Shown here in pieces: positions 50,301 to 63,900 of a stretch of DNA of 64,000 nucleotides. The DNA is taken from contig WIXG01000018.1 in the NCBI GenBank assembly GCA_009869945.1, forward strand, positions 186,001-250,000, read 5' to 3'. The translations under genes were made by a program, and so were the position numbers. The first letter of the stretch is position 1. Every line of letters begins with the position of its first letter. Below the pieces are notes generated by a model. It did no database searches. It had not been told where the DNA came from and saw only the letters and a program-made list of their open reading frames with translations. This DNA comes from Mesaphorura yosii (Eukaryota > Arthropoda > Collembola > Poduromorpha > Tullbergiidae).

Positions 50301-53300
50301 ATGTTATCGGGTCGAAACAATTTTTTACTCTTAAAGTACTCAACGGAACAAATACCTACGAACCTACCCTCCCTGCAGCTAGAAGCAGACATTGGTACAC
50401 GAGTTTAACCCATGCCTCTTCCTAGAAGCACGGATTCTTCCCGCATATGTTTCTGGCATTCTGGCGTCGGTATTTTCCATGCAATTTATTTCTTTCGAAT
50501 GTCGTGGTCGCCGACCGACAATTCCATCCCTCGCTCGCTCTGAACGCGAACTCCCTCGTGCATACGAATATAATGTATTCCGTGTTCCTATTATTCTCTC
50601 ATTACTCCTCGCCTGTTTCTAATGGGGAACCGAATACACGAATATATCTTAATTTCTTTCCTTTTACCACAGGAAGAGAGCTAAATACGATTTTCTTGTA
50701 TCGAGTTTTAAAAGATTCCCACTGGACACGGACTGTGAAAACGACAGATTGTGCCACAGAAACGTAAGTTGTGATCGTGCCAGTAAAGCACAGAATGCAG
50801 CCCTCCTTTATTACCCTGTCAAAAAATTCAGAGTCTCTTCTTTCTCCCTTCCCGACTTCGGTCTTCCCTTAACTTCGTGCTCTCGCGTCCTGGCTAAAAT
50901 GCAGTGGCGGTCCCAGTGAAAATGAAGATCGGTGCGGTGGTTCGCTGGCCTATTAGTGTCTAATGAGCAGAAAATCGAAGAACTGCACGTTTTTATGGTG
51001 GTCTCGCACTCTCCTTCCAACAAGCCAAGTCCATTAAGTATGTAAAATTGGCTGGCGCATCGATACGCGTGAAATTGAGGAAGACGGATTCGAATTCATA
51101 AATGATTTCTTTCGAATGGTGATGGATGTGACCCTTGTGCATTCATTTGGAGTATTTTTCTATTTGATGAGTGATAAGTCATTCTGACATTACCAACACC
51201 GACGGCTGAAGTTGCATGCGTGAGGCTCCTGCATTTTGCATTGTTAAGGCAACAGCCAGGTCAGGACATGGGAAAAAATTCTGGTTCAGAATAATATTGA
51301 TGGGGATCCATCACTCTCTGCTGCCTATACCTCATTTGCCTCCCGTGTTTTGTCAAAACATGATACCGCGACTCGGCACAAACTTTTTTACCACCAAATC
51401 TATTCGAACAGTAAAAATATAAAATATGTACTTTCTCCCGTACCTATTCAACTGGTTAGTCCAAGCTGTGTATAATATTTTATACATTGACCCATGGGAT
51501 CTCATTTGTGAATGGAAAGGATAAACTTTCGGATCGGCTGTACATTTTCCGCGTATCTATTCCATCTTCATCTTTTATAAACAGGAGCTGCTTTCTTTTG
51601 CTCGCCTCTTCCTCGCGCTGCGCTGTGGTTTTCTACCTTCTTTGCTCTTTTTATTATTATTACATATTATATTAGATTCACGACATCGACTTGACTTTGA
51701 CTTTCCAAAGTTACTTCCCGGTGAAGCAACGCGTAATGGAAAGTCGTGCCTACCGATATGGAAATATCCTTATGGGAATTATTTCGGTTGAACGTAAAAA
51801 TAAAAATCATTGCGGCCAGCCAACCAGACATCCAACCCTCGCATAATTCGATTGCGGCTGTTCTTTTTGATCTGCCATCCCATGCACAAGCACATTTTGA
51901 GGGGCCAACGCCGAAACGCGTCAGAATTAGAACGGCTATGCTAAAGGTCTGAAATTATAAATGCAAAACGGGTTAAGAAATTATGCTCTAAAATCAAGCG
52001 CCACTGGAATGCTGATCACGGTTGTTTGTTGTTTAAGAAAGTAAGAGCAGGAATCATGTGGTAGAGAAATTCTTTTGTTCTGAATGTGAAAGTCACCCAA
52101 CGTTCCATGCCAATTTATGAGCCGTGAACTGAGTCTAGCAGCAGTAGCGGTGGTGTAGCGGGAGAGGAACGCGGAGAGATTTCAACCCTGGCACGAAAAA
52201 GCCCCGCAATGCAGGTGGTAATTGATGCGCGTTAGTACAGCCTGCCAGAAGTAGTGCCTGACGTTTCATTCCATTTCATGGCGGCCACTTTCTCACTTAT
52301 TTTTAAATTTAACAAGCCTCCCTATCCTTCATTGCATTGCATCACATCGAATTGTTGAGTTGCTCGTGTCCATGACTTCGAGTTTGGCTGCTGAAGAGGC
52401 TGAAGTGCCGTGCATGTTGAAGGTGAGTTCAAGTCGTACAGCACAACAGCTTTACACGACCATTTCCTGCTCTTCCATTTTGATTGGAAGTAAGAATCAT
52501 GGTTGAATAGGAATTGAGTGTTATGTGCTGAAATCGAAATTGGATACTCGAGAACGTCGAGAAGCCGCATAAAGGATATTGACCTACACCATGGCTTCTT
52601 CTCAAGAAGAATGAGAGCGTAGGAACAGCATAGCGAGAGCCTGCAGCAAATGTCAGGACCGCAATCTTTGAACAAGCATAAAATCTTCCACGCATTTCTC
52701 AGTTCTGGTTTCTTCACGGCAAAGTTTCATGGTTATAAATATTAGCAGAGGAAACCGGCTGATTAATTCGTAATTTTGTGACAAGTACATTAATGTGCGA
52801 TTTAATCTATTAACATCAATCTGGAATGCAGTTAGTGTTTTCCCGCATGAATCTCTTGCTGTCCTCACTACTTGCGGCATTGTATGAAACGCTGAAGTAC
52901 GCGTGCACAAATTCCATAAAATGCGCCTGCATTGCAATACCGGAAGCGAAATGTCATTCACAATAATCAGATAAAGTATCATGCTTTGGGATATAATAAT
53001 GAAATTATACATTACATATGTTGAGTAAAACGTTGGCATGAACGCCTGAGCCCTGGAACTGGTGTGGACATCGTACGTCATTCGTTACTGGACTCTTGAA
53101 CTTCACCTTACCAGCAAGCAGGTGGTAAGAATTATAGGTTAAGTGGCGTATACGAATCATGACGGACTGAGAGTACTCGCGGTTATTAATTAAGCAAAGT
53201 AATTGCACTTGGGGTACATTAAATAACTCGTATAAAATCCATTAACAAAATAAGACTAAAAGAGTACTTAGCCCGGCTTAGCTCGATTTTTCTCCTCGCG

Positions 53301-56300
53301 CTGCCGTGCCACGCTGCAATGCATGACGAATGCAGTCATTCAGTCAGGGTAAGCAAGCCGCACGTTCTGACATTACTGTGCCTAATGCCTCCCTGAACCC
53401 AAAACGCTCCCCTCTTGGATAATAACATTTCAACCATTATTGCGAGAACGATATTATTGTACTTTAATGACAGCCATGAGAATGGAATCACTGACTTGAG
53501 AAAAAATTATTGCATTATGAAAACTATGAATACGGAAAGAACCAAGACGAGTGAACAGGAGAAAGAAAGGCGAAATTGTAAAAGGCAAAAAGTGAAAGAC
53601 ATGCAATCCAATCATATAGACCGTGCTCGGTGCTCCCGTTGTAATTCAATCCTGTATTTTTGGAGAGAAATAATGCACCCATTCATGCACCACGCTACGG
53701 TGTAGCGTAATAGCGACACACTTCACATATTCACTCTCAGTGATACACATGGCAAATAGCTGCTATTGTACGAAAACTATAAAGTACGTGTAGCTTGTCC
53801 TTGTCTCGTATTGTAGTACGTCAAGTCTAGAGTCTAATCTCCTCATGTCTTTCTCCGTTCGGTTCTTTTCTCAAGCCTTCTTGTTTTTAATCCTAATAAT
53901 TCATAGACCCATTATATTGCCGGTGCAAAGTTCAGTAATAGTAATAGGAATATTACATGTTGTAAAATAAGTTGTAAACCCATTTGAATGTTGTGAGAAA
54001 ATAAAAAGCACTTTCTTTCTTCTTGTGATCGCGAAAGAAACAGATGCAAAAAGTCAGAATGATCACAGCCTAGTTAGAACAGACCGTACCCAAGACTCGG
54101 GTACGTTCTGCGGGGAAAGAAATAGAAAATCACTGCGCCATCATATAATGAGGGTTTTCCATCGAGGCCATGCTTTCTTACACGATTGAACTACCTGTGA
54201 CTGTGGTAGTTTATTTGAATAAACCTGAATTTGGCGATCAAATTGAAGAATGCAATACGTAAACAATCAACTAGTACTTCACATCATTTTAATACGACTA
54301 GTGAGAATTTTATGGGTGTTCATTTGGCCAAATGCAATTTCAGAGTGGTATGAAGAGAAATTGAAATTATTGTTTTCACAAATTGTGGTATTACATGTTC
54401 AATGGGCCTAAATTCACTCTCCATGTGGGTTCATCGAGGACATAGTAAATGACGAGTGGTAAGAAATTCGATTCCGTGCGCCAGTGCCCAAAGTTCGAAG
54501 TGCTGCCCAACTGCACGAAAGCGTTTCATTCATTTATGATCCACCATTCCAAATCTTATGGCTATTTTTACATACATAAACAATGCATGCAACGTGCAGT
54601 CATGCCATGCCATAAGACTCGTGCTCGTAGAAAGATCAACTGATTTGGTTTATGATGACTTTTACATTGGTAATGACAGCCTCATAAACTTTTATTTGCT
54701 TTCACTTGATCCTGCCAGCTTTCATATGATTTAAATATGCAGATCAGGTAAAACTTACGCGCTACGCACTTGCGTGAAGGTCAAAACATGCATAATTTCA
54801 CCCTTGCTTTCGGCACTGAATTTAAAAGTAGTAATACAATTACTCCGGAATCGATTCAAAAGTCAGTGGCACATTCCACAGTAGGCGGTGCGTCACAATA
54901 AAAGTGCGATGCACACATCAAAAGAGGCAGAATTCCAGCAGACGAGTAGTAAGATAAAGACACTCGACAAGAGACAGAGACACTTCAGTTATTTTTTTAG
55001 ACGTTTGTTGTTCCGTCGCCTTGTCATGTTATTAAACAACACCCAACCACGACCATAAAATATACGCCTTAGCTTAAACCGAGTCACACGTCTGACTTTT
55101 TCAGTGTGAGAATGAAATTGTTATGTAAGAGTGTAACGTGTCCACCGCCTTGCACTTACATGTGACACCCAATCTGCCATAAAATTGGCTGGAAAAAGAT
55201 CTATAAAACAAACCACTACCGGATTAACCCCTGTAGAACGAGAACAAAAATAGAGACAAGAGAAAAGGTGATCGTGAAATGGATATAAAAGTTCAGACTT
55301 TTTTCTTGTTTCTTGCAATCTCTGTTCTATTCATTCGTGTTGCAGCTTCCGACGTGCATCTCTTCCCATCCTTTCCATTCGTATCGTTTACCCTCTTTGT
55401 CTTTGAACCTCTGAGATTACTCGCATGATTCTGGCTCTGGAATAATAAAGCAAGCAAGACGCATTCCTTCCTGTTAGTTCTTCCTCGATTTGACTTTGAC
55501 ACTGACTGGAGAAGAAAAAAAGCAGCAAATATTTCATGGGAACAAATTGGGCGTCGTTTATAGCGTATCTTTTTTACATTATGAGGTCGAGTGTTTCGTG
55601 TTTGTTGACTTGCTAGTTACATGCCAGAGTAAGCCAAAACAAATCCGAAATCAAGCACAACTTCCTTCTGCTCGTATCGCTCGTCATGTGGCAAGCTCAA
55701 GCAAGGTTTAAATTAACAACTTTTTCTAGTAAACCAAATGCGCGCACGAACAATGTAATTTAAAATTTCTGACAAAGGAATTTGCGACTCACGCTCACAC
55801 AAGGCCCACATTTGACAAGCCTAAATTTGTAGGGAACGGTTGGTGGTGTAAAGTTAATCATTTTAACTCCGGTGCCTGCTGACATCATTACTGCTGTCAT
55901 TACATTTACTGGGAGCAACGTGATTGGCACCTGACCCGAATAGTAATCATATCATCCAAACCCGGAAGTGCATTGCTTCCAGTCGCTAGAGCCTGTAATA
56001 AGTTTATAACTGAGACAGTGCGCGGTTTGACAAGTGAGCAACTTTGTCCGTGAGTGTGGCGGGCCCCAGTGTGAATTTGATTTCTTCGAGTCATGGGAAA
56101 TGAAGTCATTTGATGGTAATTTCGAACCCAAACTAACCGTTCTATCCTAACTTTTGTCTTCGTATTGTGTCGGTAATGAGACAAATGCGTCTGAATGCTT
56201 AACAAGGGAGCAGGAGCACACAGCCCACCAAGATCTCAATCTTGTGCTGGGGAAAGTGCACAGAAAGGGAAAATGGTTTGATGGTGTAAAGTTTATGCAT

Positions 56301-59300
56301 GCAAAGTGCATGTAACACTTTCTTCAAAATTCAAAACCACAGACACGAACAAAATAATGCAATATAAGGAGATATTGTGTACATGCTTTAGCTAAGAGGT
56401 ATGTGCCTGGAGTTTTAAATAAGTCCATGTGTATGCAAATGAAATTTCATGAGTCAAGGAAAATGTAATGAGTTGGAAATTGGGAAACGTGAATGCCACG
56501 GGACGAGAAGAAGACGCAGAAGAGGAAAAAAGTCAACTTGCAAAGTGTGGTATCAGCGAGAGACAAGCAGAGACTGGAGAAGTGTCGCCCGATGCAATGA
56601 ATTAGAAAGTCTAAGCAAAGAGGATAAATCTGCACGAAGGCTCACTCGAGGAAGATTGTGCAAGTTACGTCAGATAATTGGGTTTGTCAGCTCTATCATC
56701 TTCACACCCTTTTCAGCATCCCTGAGATCTGCAAAAACGATGAGTATAATTCTCGTTTTCCGACGTTTTAACACATGCAGCCCACCTCAAAATGCAGAGA
56801 GTTTAGATTTGTTTCAAATAATTCCCGCGATCTAGAGTTAATTAAAGCTTCAAGAATTCACCAGGATATAATTTCATACAGTGAAACAGGCTTTACATTG
56901 ATTAGAAAATCAAGGTGAAGTTGCAACGGCATTTGCATACATTCGGGTGCTTGCTATTATCAGGCGCAGGTGGAGCATATTATCAATCAACATGCGCGTC
57001 GATTGAGTTTCAATGTCTCAAGTTTCAGAGCATTAATTTGAACTCACTGTGATGATGCCGGATAATGATGAACTGATGCACTCATGATCATGTAACCCTA
57101 AGTCGGGATAATTTGAGATATGCCGGTAGATTTCATTCCATTATCTGATACGAGCTAAGATTTTGGCAAATAATGATGCCAGAATACTATGTGCATTAAA
57201 AATCCTCCCATAATAGGACAGCATAAGCCACTAGCGTGGGCTGAGTTCTTATTGAAGCTGATCACAGGCCGGAATATTCGTGCAGGCTTTCCAGACACAT
57301 CGATAAAGAAACCCGACCCAAATTTTTCCATGAAATGAAAAATCAGGTGGCAGGCTCGAATGTACGGCCTCCTGGAACTGGAACGAACCGACTGAATGGA
57401 ATTACTTACATTAATGTATTAAATTCAATTCACTCTCATTCCAAGGTTAGCTTCCTGCCCTGAGAATCGTTAAGTCAGGAAGTAACAATTGTAAAGCTGG
57501 GCAGAATAGAGCCGAGCGAGACACATTGAACGAGTGAGGCGATCGGGATATTTGAACGGAAACGCAATACAATAAATAGAAATAGTTTATGTAAGCTCTT
57601 GTCTGTATCTAACATTCTATTAAGCAGAAGAAAAAATCTGGAAGCAATCCTCCTGAGTCCAATGCTTGGAACTGAAACTTCTTCATTTTTTAGCTTTAAG
57701 AGCCTACACTAGCCTGAGCTTAAATCAGACATCTCGTGAGAACCAATGTGGTTGAGAGAGTCATTCAATCATTAAAGTTTTTATTCAATTATTAAATGGT
57801 TTAGAAAATTAAAGTCACTCTTTAAAATAAGGCACGACAGGACAGAGGTCTGTCTTTTGGTTGTTTTTCTATTGAATCATTTCCTACAGCCTCTCCTGTC
57901 TCGTCAAATTGAACGAGCTTCAGGAACGAGGGTGAAACAGCGAGACGGAGCACATGAAATAAAAACAAAGACGAAGAGGGCGCAAAAATATGGAATTTAA
58001 TGTTTCTTTTATGACCTTCCGGGCTCGTCTTTAAATTGTTTTGCTGGTTTCACATTGCATTGCACTCGGAACGTGCAAGAGCACGCGTCGCTGAGTTAAG
58101 GCGTCTGCCATTTTAATTCTTCTCCAGAGAAAACTTGACAGGCAGCATAAAATTCGCAAGTCATGAGCGAAAGAGCAAGACGGAGATTTTTGTTGTTTCT
58201 GAGTACAAATCAAATATTTTACAATGGTTGTAAGTGGCAATAAATATGCGAGCTGAAGCAGGCAAAGAGTAAAATGGCTACTTCGTCATTGTTTACAAAA
58301 ATTGGTCTTGCAGACAGAGTGATAAACACAACCGAACTTTACAGAACTTTTCCCTTGCGCCTAATCCATTTGTTCATCAGAATTCGCATAAAAATCTTTT
58401 GTTCTTTTCGCGAGCAAACAGAAACAGTGTCTTTCAAGTGACTCTGTTGCACGTTTGACGGTCGGCCCGGTCTGCCTGTTTGATAAAAGTTTAGAATACG
58501 AAAGTCCTGACGTACTAAAAATCAATTAACTTTTCATCTTTCTGGCAGGCACAAAGCATGCGGCACGGAGGGAAGGAAGAGACTGACTCAAGTGTCAAAG
58601 CTTTGTGTCTCGCGTATTGTCTTGTTCCCGGTGGATGATAATAATATTAAGAAAAGAGAAAGGAGGAATTTCTTTCTTTTCCCGACCCACGTAATAATCT
58701 TCAATAGAGTAGACTGGATCATTGTTTTCTTCGGCACAGGCAAAGACAGAGCCTTACCTACGTGGTGATGATGAGTTAATGTGTTACGTGTGATTTGGGA
58801 TAGAATGGCTGATGTGCGATGGAATGTGGGAATGAAATACACTGCTCTGAGAGAAGAAAGCTCGAAAGAGGAAGGAGAGAAAAGAACGCAAAGTGTGGAA
58901 AATGAAAATAAAATATAAGAACAACCTGGAGCAACCTTCTTTCTCTCTCGTAATAACGTGCAGCAACATTTACCCTTCTCACGCTGTCTTGTTTATCATA
59001 TCTCAAATTTTGCTATACTTTGTTGTACGAACTGAGAAATGAGAGGAACATTTCGCTGAGGATTTTGCAGAGCATGGAGTTACAGAACTGGAAGTCTAGG
59101 CTCGTCAAACGTGAGACATAATGGATGATGTGTCTAATCCATACTTCATTGTATTGTTTAAAGGGAAATCGAAGAGAAAAATCTGAGGGTCTTCTTTGTG
59201 AATTTGAAGTGTTGTGATGATGTCTTTGTTGATGAATTATCTTCACATCTTCATTTCATATCGCATTGCAGTTCTGAGAAAGAAAATCGTGTCCTTATCG

Positions 59301-60914
59301 GAAACGAAAATTCCGTGTAAAATAGTTCCATTTTTCAGAGCCCGGCAGGTTTGAGCTACACTTTTTCGAAATGATGCCAAGCAAATCGACCCAGTAATAT
59401 TTAGTAAATGCTCCTTTAGGTCTTCACGTGTGAAAAGAATCAGGATATGGATCAAGTCCATGGCACAATGAAAGCGTGAAGCGTTTAATTCTGCAGCAGG
59501 CCTTTCCACCGTTTACTGCATTGCGTTGCATTGCAAAGTGGCTGCGAAGAAATTGTAGAAATGTAAATAGCCTCCCTTGCGTCCTATCAACATGCATGCG
59601 GAAGGATAAAGTAGAACACTTAACTTTATCACTTGTTATGAAATAAATTGTTCGTCGTCTAATGCTAATGCTAGTTTGGTACAAGACTTTTGCGTCGGTG
59701 AATCCCAAATCCCTGTAGTAAAGTCACTGAATTTGTCTGTTCAGAAGTTGATTGAAACATCATTTTGGAAACGTAATCGAAGAAGGTGCACTTTTCGCGA
59801 TGCGCTTATGCTAGAACAAATGCGCTGAGTTTTTGCAGCAGAACAGGTTTATGCTTCGGGCCACTGGCTACTTTCTAGTTTCATGTATCTCTAAGTTGAA
59901 TTGATGCTATTATAAATGTACATATAATTAGGCGGAATAGGAAGTCCGGACAATTTGAAGGACAGGTCTTGGAGAAAGCGACGCTGCGCTGTTTGATATG
60001 CTCCAAATGCGGCGCAAGATGCCCTGAAAATAATTTTATCGTGCTTCCTGCTTTTCCTCTATGAAACGTGAGTTGTATGATCCATTGCTTCGTTCGTTGA
60101 ATTCTGGGCTTAATTTCACTAATTTAATTTTTATTGTTTCACTTAAGCCGTGCTGAATGAGTGAGTAAGTCACCACTCAGTCTGTCGCAAAAGCATTTTC
60201 TAGGTGATTATATTCACTACAGTCACAATCACACGCTTCACACTCCACGCTTCAAGCACGGCAAAGTATTTCACCGCCTGTGAGAACTTTTATTGTGGTA
60301 CTTAGAGAGAGAGGATTGGAAACGTGGAATTTTAAGTGACATTTTATCTGCGGCAGTAAGTCTCATGTTATGAGTAATTTATACGATGACGAAACAGAAA
60401 CGAAACCGAGATGAGTTTCGGGTCTGCAACATTGCTGACGATGTAGTTTTGTGAACCGGGGTTAAATGTGAGACGAAAAATAAAAGCTCGTAACTTTTCT
60501 GCAGAATTGTAAATTTGACACCATGCAGAGGAAAAGGAAGGAGAAAGCGTTCGCTTTTTTGGTCGTGTTTTGATTATTTCATTTAACACGAAAAGAGTCT
60601 CGCTATCCTTGACTTTTGAGTCTCACTCAGTTTCCGTCAAATTGTGGTGAATGCCACCGTGATATTGTTTCATTGTTGCTGGCTTCTTTTTATCGCAGTA
60701 TAAGTGTTGATTGTACGGTAAAGTTCACAATGCTTTCCTGGCACTTAAATTACTTACACATGAAGTTCTAATTATCCTTCAGGTTTTTGACTCACTGAAA
60801 AGCTTCTCATAAAGAATGCAATAAAAACTTACGCAATGTCTCTGAGAAAATCTCGCGTAGCGTGAGACTCCATAGGAAAAGGACACCAGGAAATACTGCA
60901 CTCAGGAACTGCAT
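38399..60914 (-). CDS. three-Ig-domain cell adhesion protein, lachesin/DIP-like, GPI-anchor type
   Basis: Neuronal-type surface adhesion protein of the IgLON/lachesin/DIP group; 428 aa. Fourteen exons: 60833-60914, 43703-43803, 42516-42723, 42397-42431, 42294-42325, 42194-42213, 42049-42117, 41898-41972, 41716-41769, 41336-41473, 39530-39679, 38791-38874, 38563-38706, 38399-38493; all phases close. Exon 1 gives a signal peptide (MQFLSAVFPGVLFLWSL). Ig1: FVGPITNVTVPVGREAAITC, HVITRSHRINLSH, DRGFYMCQINTDPM. Ig2: DMVVREGTNVTLQCVATG, PEPKIIWRRED, LHMGTYLCIASNG. Ig3: FPPMIWIPNQLVGAALGQDV, LECHSEAYP, SDYGSYICLSKN. The end is a Ser-rich stem and hydrophobic tail (LQLSISVLLSIALVFVI, then stop), as for GPI attachment. 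DIP members pair with Dpr proteins; that partner is inference. Confidence 0.92.
43804..60832 (-). other. 17-kb first coding intron of the Ig gene
   Basis: Bounded by donor ttgc|gtaag at 60832 and acceptor attttcag at 43804; exon phases on both sides agree (1/1). The interior has only scattered frames. The longest, 46109-46738 (+), has no recognisable domain. I see no transposon with coding capacity, no tRNA and no tandem array. The likely content is regulatory DNA, as in introns of other neural adhesion genes; that is inference. Confidence 0.6.
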
Positions 60915-63900
60915 TTTACAATTGGCTTGATCAGCGAAGTCTTAACAGCTTGATTTCAGAGTTCACCGTTGGGGTGAAAGTCGAAGTCACCTGCAAATAT
61001 GTTTTGAACCAAACCATCACACCTCTTAAATTTTATTTGCATGGCCAAAAGGAAAGAAATTAAATTGGCGTCAATTCAAGTTGAAAATCTTGAAAACAAA
61101 GCCTTGAATCTATATTCGTAGTTTTAGTCGACTTACTTCGAAGTTCTCTTCTTTCAGCTGAATTAACTTGCCTATGAAATGTACGAATAACCTTTCATTT
61201 CAATTAAAGTCTTAGATTTGATGTGTCGGAAGAGAATATTTTGTTAACCTCACGCAATTTCCTAATTTCAGCCTATCAACGAATACGAGTTTCGCGAAAG
61301 TGTCGCTTAACTTCATTAAAGTTCGGCCGAGCAGACAGACTTGGAATTCATGAATCGCTACTGGTAAGTGCCGGTTTGTCAAAGAACCGTTTACTGAAGC
61401 GTTACAACTTTACTTCACACGTATTCGCTGGCTACTACCCCAAGGTGTAGGCAAAACTCCGGAGTTTAGTTCACACGAGCGGGTCAAAAGTGTCTCACTT
61501 TGAACCAGAACTACTAGCCATATTGCTGTCTCTCTTGCGTTGTTTGTTGTGTTGTGGCAGTTGACTTACTGAAAATTTTGTTAGAGAAAAAGTTATGCGC
61601 TGTCGTTCCGTGCTCCACTGGACCTGCACTTATGCATTCACGGGTAGTCTGCTGGGAAAGTACGTGAGGGTTGCTCGGTGAATCGGGAAGGAATGAAAGC
61701 CAGAACCCACCGCGTACTGATTTCGAAGAAATGTGAAGGGAAGCAGCAGTGAAAGGAGGGAAGAGAACAATTTGAGACAAAAATTGCTTTGGTTAAGGCC
61801 ATGCACTGGGTCGGAGAAATTTCTGCACTTTAGCTATTCTGCTGTAAATCATTGAACTATTGACTAATTAGTGACCCGTTAAGAAAATGTATGCACTTTC
61901 TTAAACGTAGCCCCGTTGGCATGCGAGATCGCATGCTAACCAATTACACAATGAGTTGCAAATTTACAGTTAGACCAAGTGAACTGCAACGAGGTGTCAT
62001 TCTTCCCCAATCCTATTTGATACACGAGTTTTGACAAGACTGGACGCTGGGCACATTGTGATGAGATTTTGACAAATGATTTATGCTTTCCGTCGTCTGC
62101 TTCAGTCCTTCCTCTTAAGTGACGCTGAATTCACCGTACCGAAACCATTCAATTTATTCCCTTTATTTGTCGAGGTGTGCCGCTCTTGGCTGAACAATAG
62201 GGAATAATTTTAATAGAGTCACTGTGTACGGTAGTGGCGAATCTGCAAAGCATCCCCGAAGTGTGAAAATGAGACAGCCACCTCGGCTGGGAATTCCTCT
62301 TGCAAACGCAAGCCTGTGACAAACACGGGGCACGTTTTTGTCAGAGTGGAACACCAAATCATGTACACTGCCGCCGTCTTTTATTGTTCGAGATCTTTAG
62401 CGCAACATTCCAGACTGATGGTGCTCAAATGCACTGCCAAACACGACACTCAAGAACCATCTGATCCGAAGCCCCTTTCTTTCACGTAGAAATCATAAAA
62501 CTTGTGGAGGAAAGTGAAGGAGGGGAGGACGAGAGCAAAAATACTTCCAGTTTATTTATTCTTTCTTTATGAATTTTTCCTTTTTTTAGACTCAGCAATG
62601 CGAAAAATTCTCATCTTCTCATATTGCAACGATATTGTCGTGATGGAGTTCTTGGTCCTGTCTTTGTTCACACGAGCCACTCGTACACGTAGTGCATCCA
62701 GAAAATGATCGAAACCTGCTATTGGAGAAAGCAATGCGAACGCTGTCAGAGAAATAATTCTGTCGATGATCGAAGGCATAACAATGTTAAGTTCCACGTT
62801 CCAACCAAGCAAGTCATTGCAATGGTTCATTATACATACAGTTCATACTCATGAGAATGCTTAGTTCTTCATATCGAGCCCTTGATCGCCAATCAGCAGT
62901 ATCGTGAAGAAGATGGGCACAGTTTGTCATCATAATTATATCTCAAGTACAACGTAATGACTGTACTCCAACTGCAGTACTTTGAACTTTCCTAATCTTA
63001 ATCTCACCACACAAGCAATCATTTCCCATAAACTTCATCATTGCTGCAAGCTTGGTCGGGTACAACCGTGGCAGTATTCCGGTATTTCAATACTTGTAAT
63101 TCGACTAATAACACCATGCACAACATGCGATCGTACTAACCTGTCCAAACGGAGGCCGGCTTCCCTAACTATCTAAATTTCGTTTCATCCACAGAAACCA
63201 TTCACTATTCTGCATACATGTAAATGTTAAGACACGGCAGAGTTATTTTGTTTTTCGCTTAACCTGTTCAGCTCGACACCGAATCGAAATCGAGCACATG
63301 AGACACGAAAGACTTAATTTTAGGTTCAATACAAAACTTTCGGTTTGTTATTTTTATAAATGCCAGAAACGAATATCGTACTTTTCGTTTGTAGAACTTG
63401 TTCAATGCATTGCATGCTGATCACAAAGAGTGGCGTTCTCGGAAGGTGCAGTGAGTTGAAGTTGTGCACGAGTTGAACACTAATGCCCTCCATGCACAAC
63501 ACGAATCCGGATTGCAAGCTCATTGACGTGTGGACAGACTTTTGACCTCTTGTTTCGTTTGGACTCGTTCATGTTATGTTGAATGTTGATGAAATGTATT
63601 AAATTCAAATCGCCAATACTCTTTCATTAAGAGTTGCATTGAATTTATGCAACTCATGTCCACGAATGATGTCGTCCTCGTGGACATGAACTGAAGTCTT
63701 CATCGTCGTCATCACGGAGCATAAAGTAATGCCAAGTTCGTCGTGGAGAAAATAATGAGTAATCAACTCATGCGAGAAATCGGTCCAGATGTCAACTCTG
63801 TGACAGTTTAAGTTCTTATTTTGAATCAAATAGCAACACTCGGGACTGTTCGCCTGATTTAACCGTCATGTTGCTCCCCATTTTCATTAGGGGCAGTATA

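Noticed and set aside
52322-52717. 131-codon minus-strand frame in the same intron
   Set aside because: Overlaps another frame on the same strand, with no recognisable motif or signal peptide.
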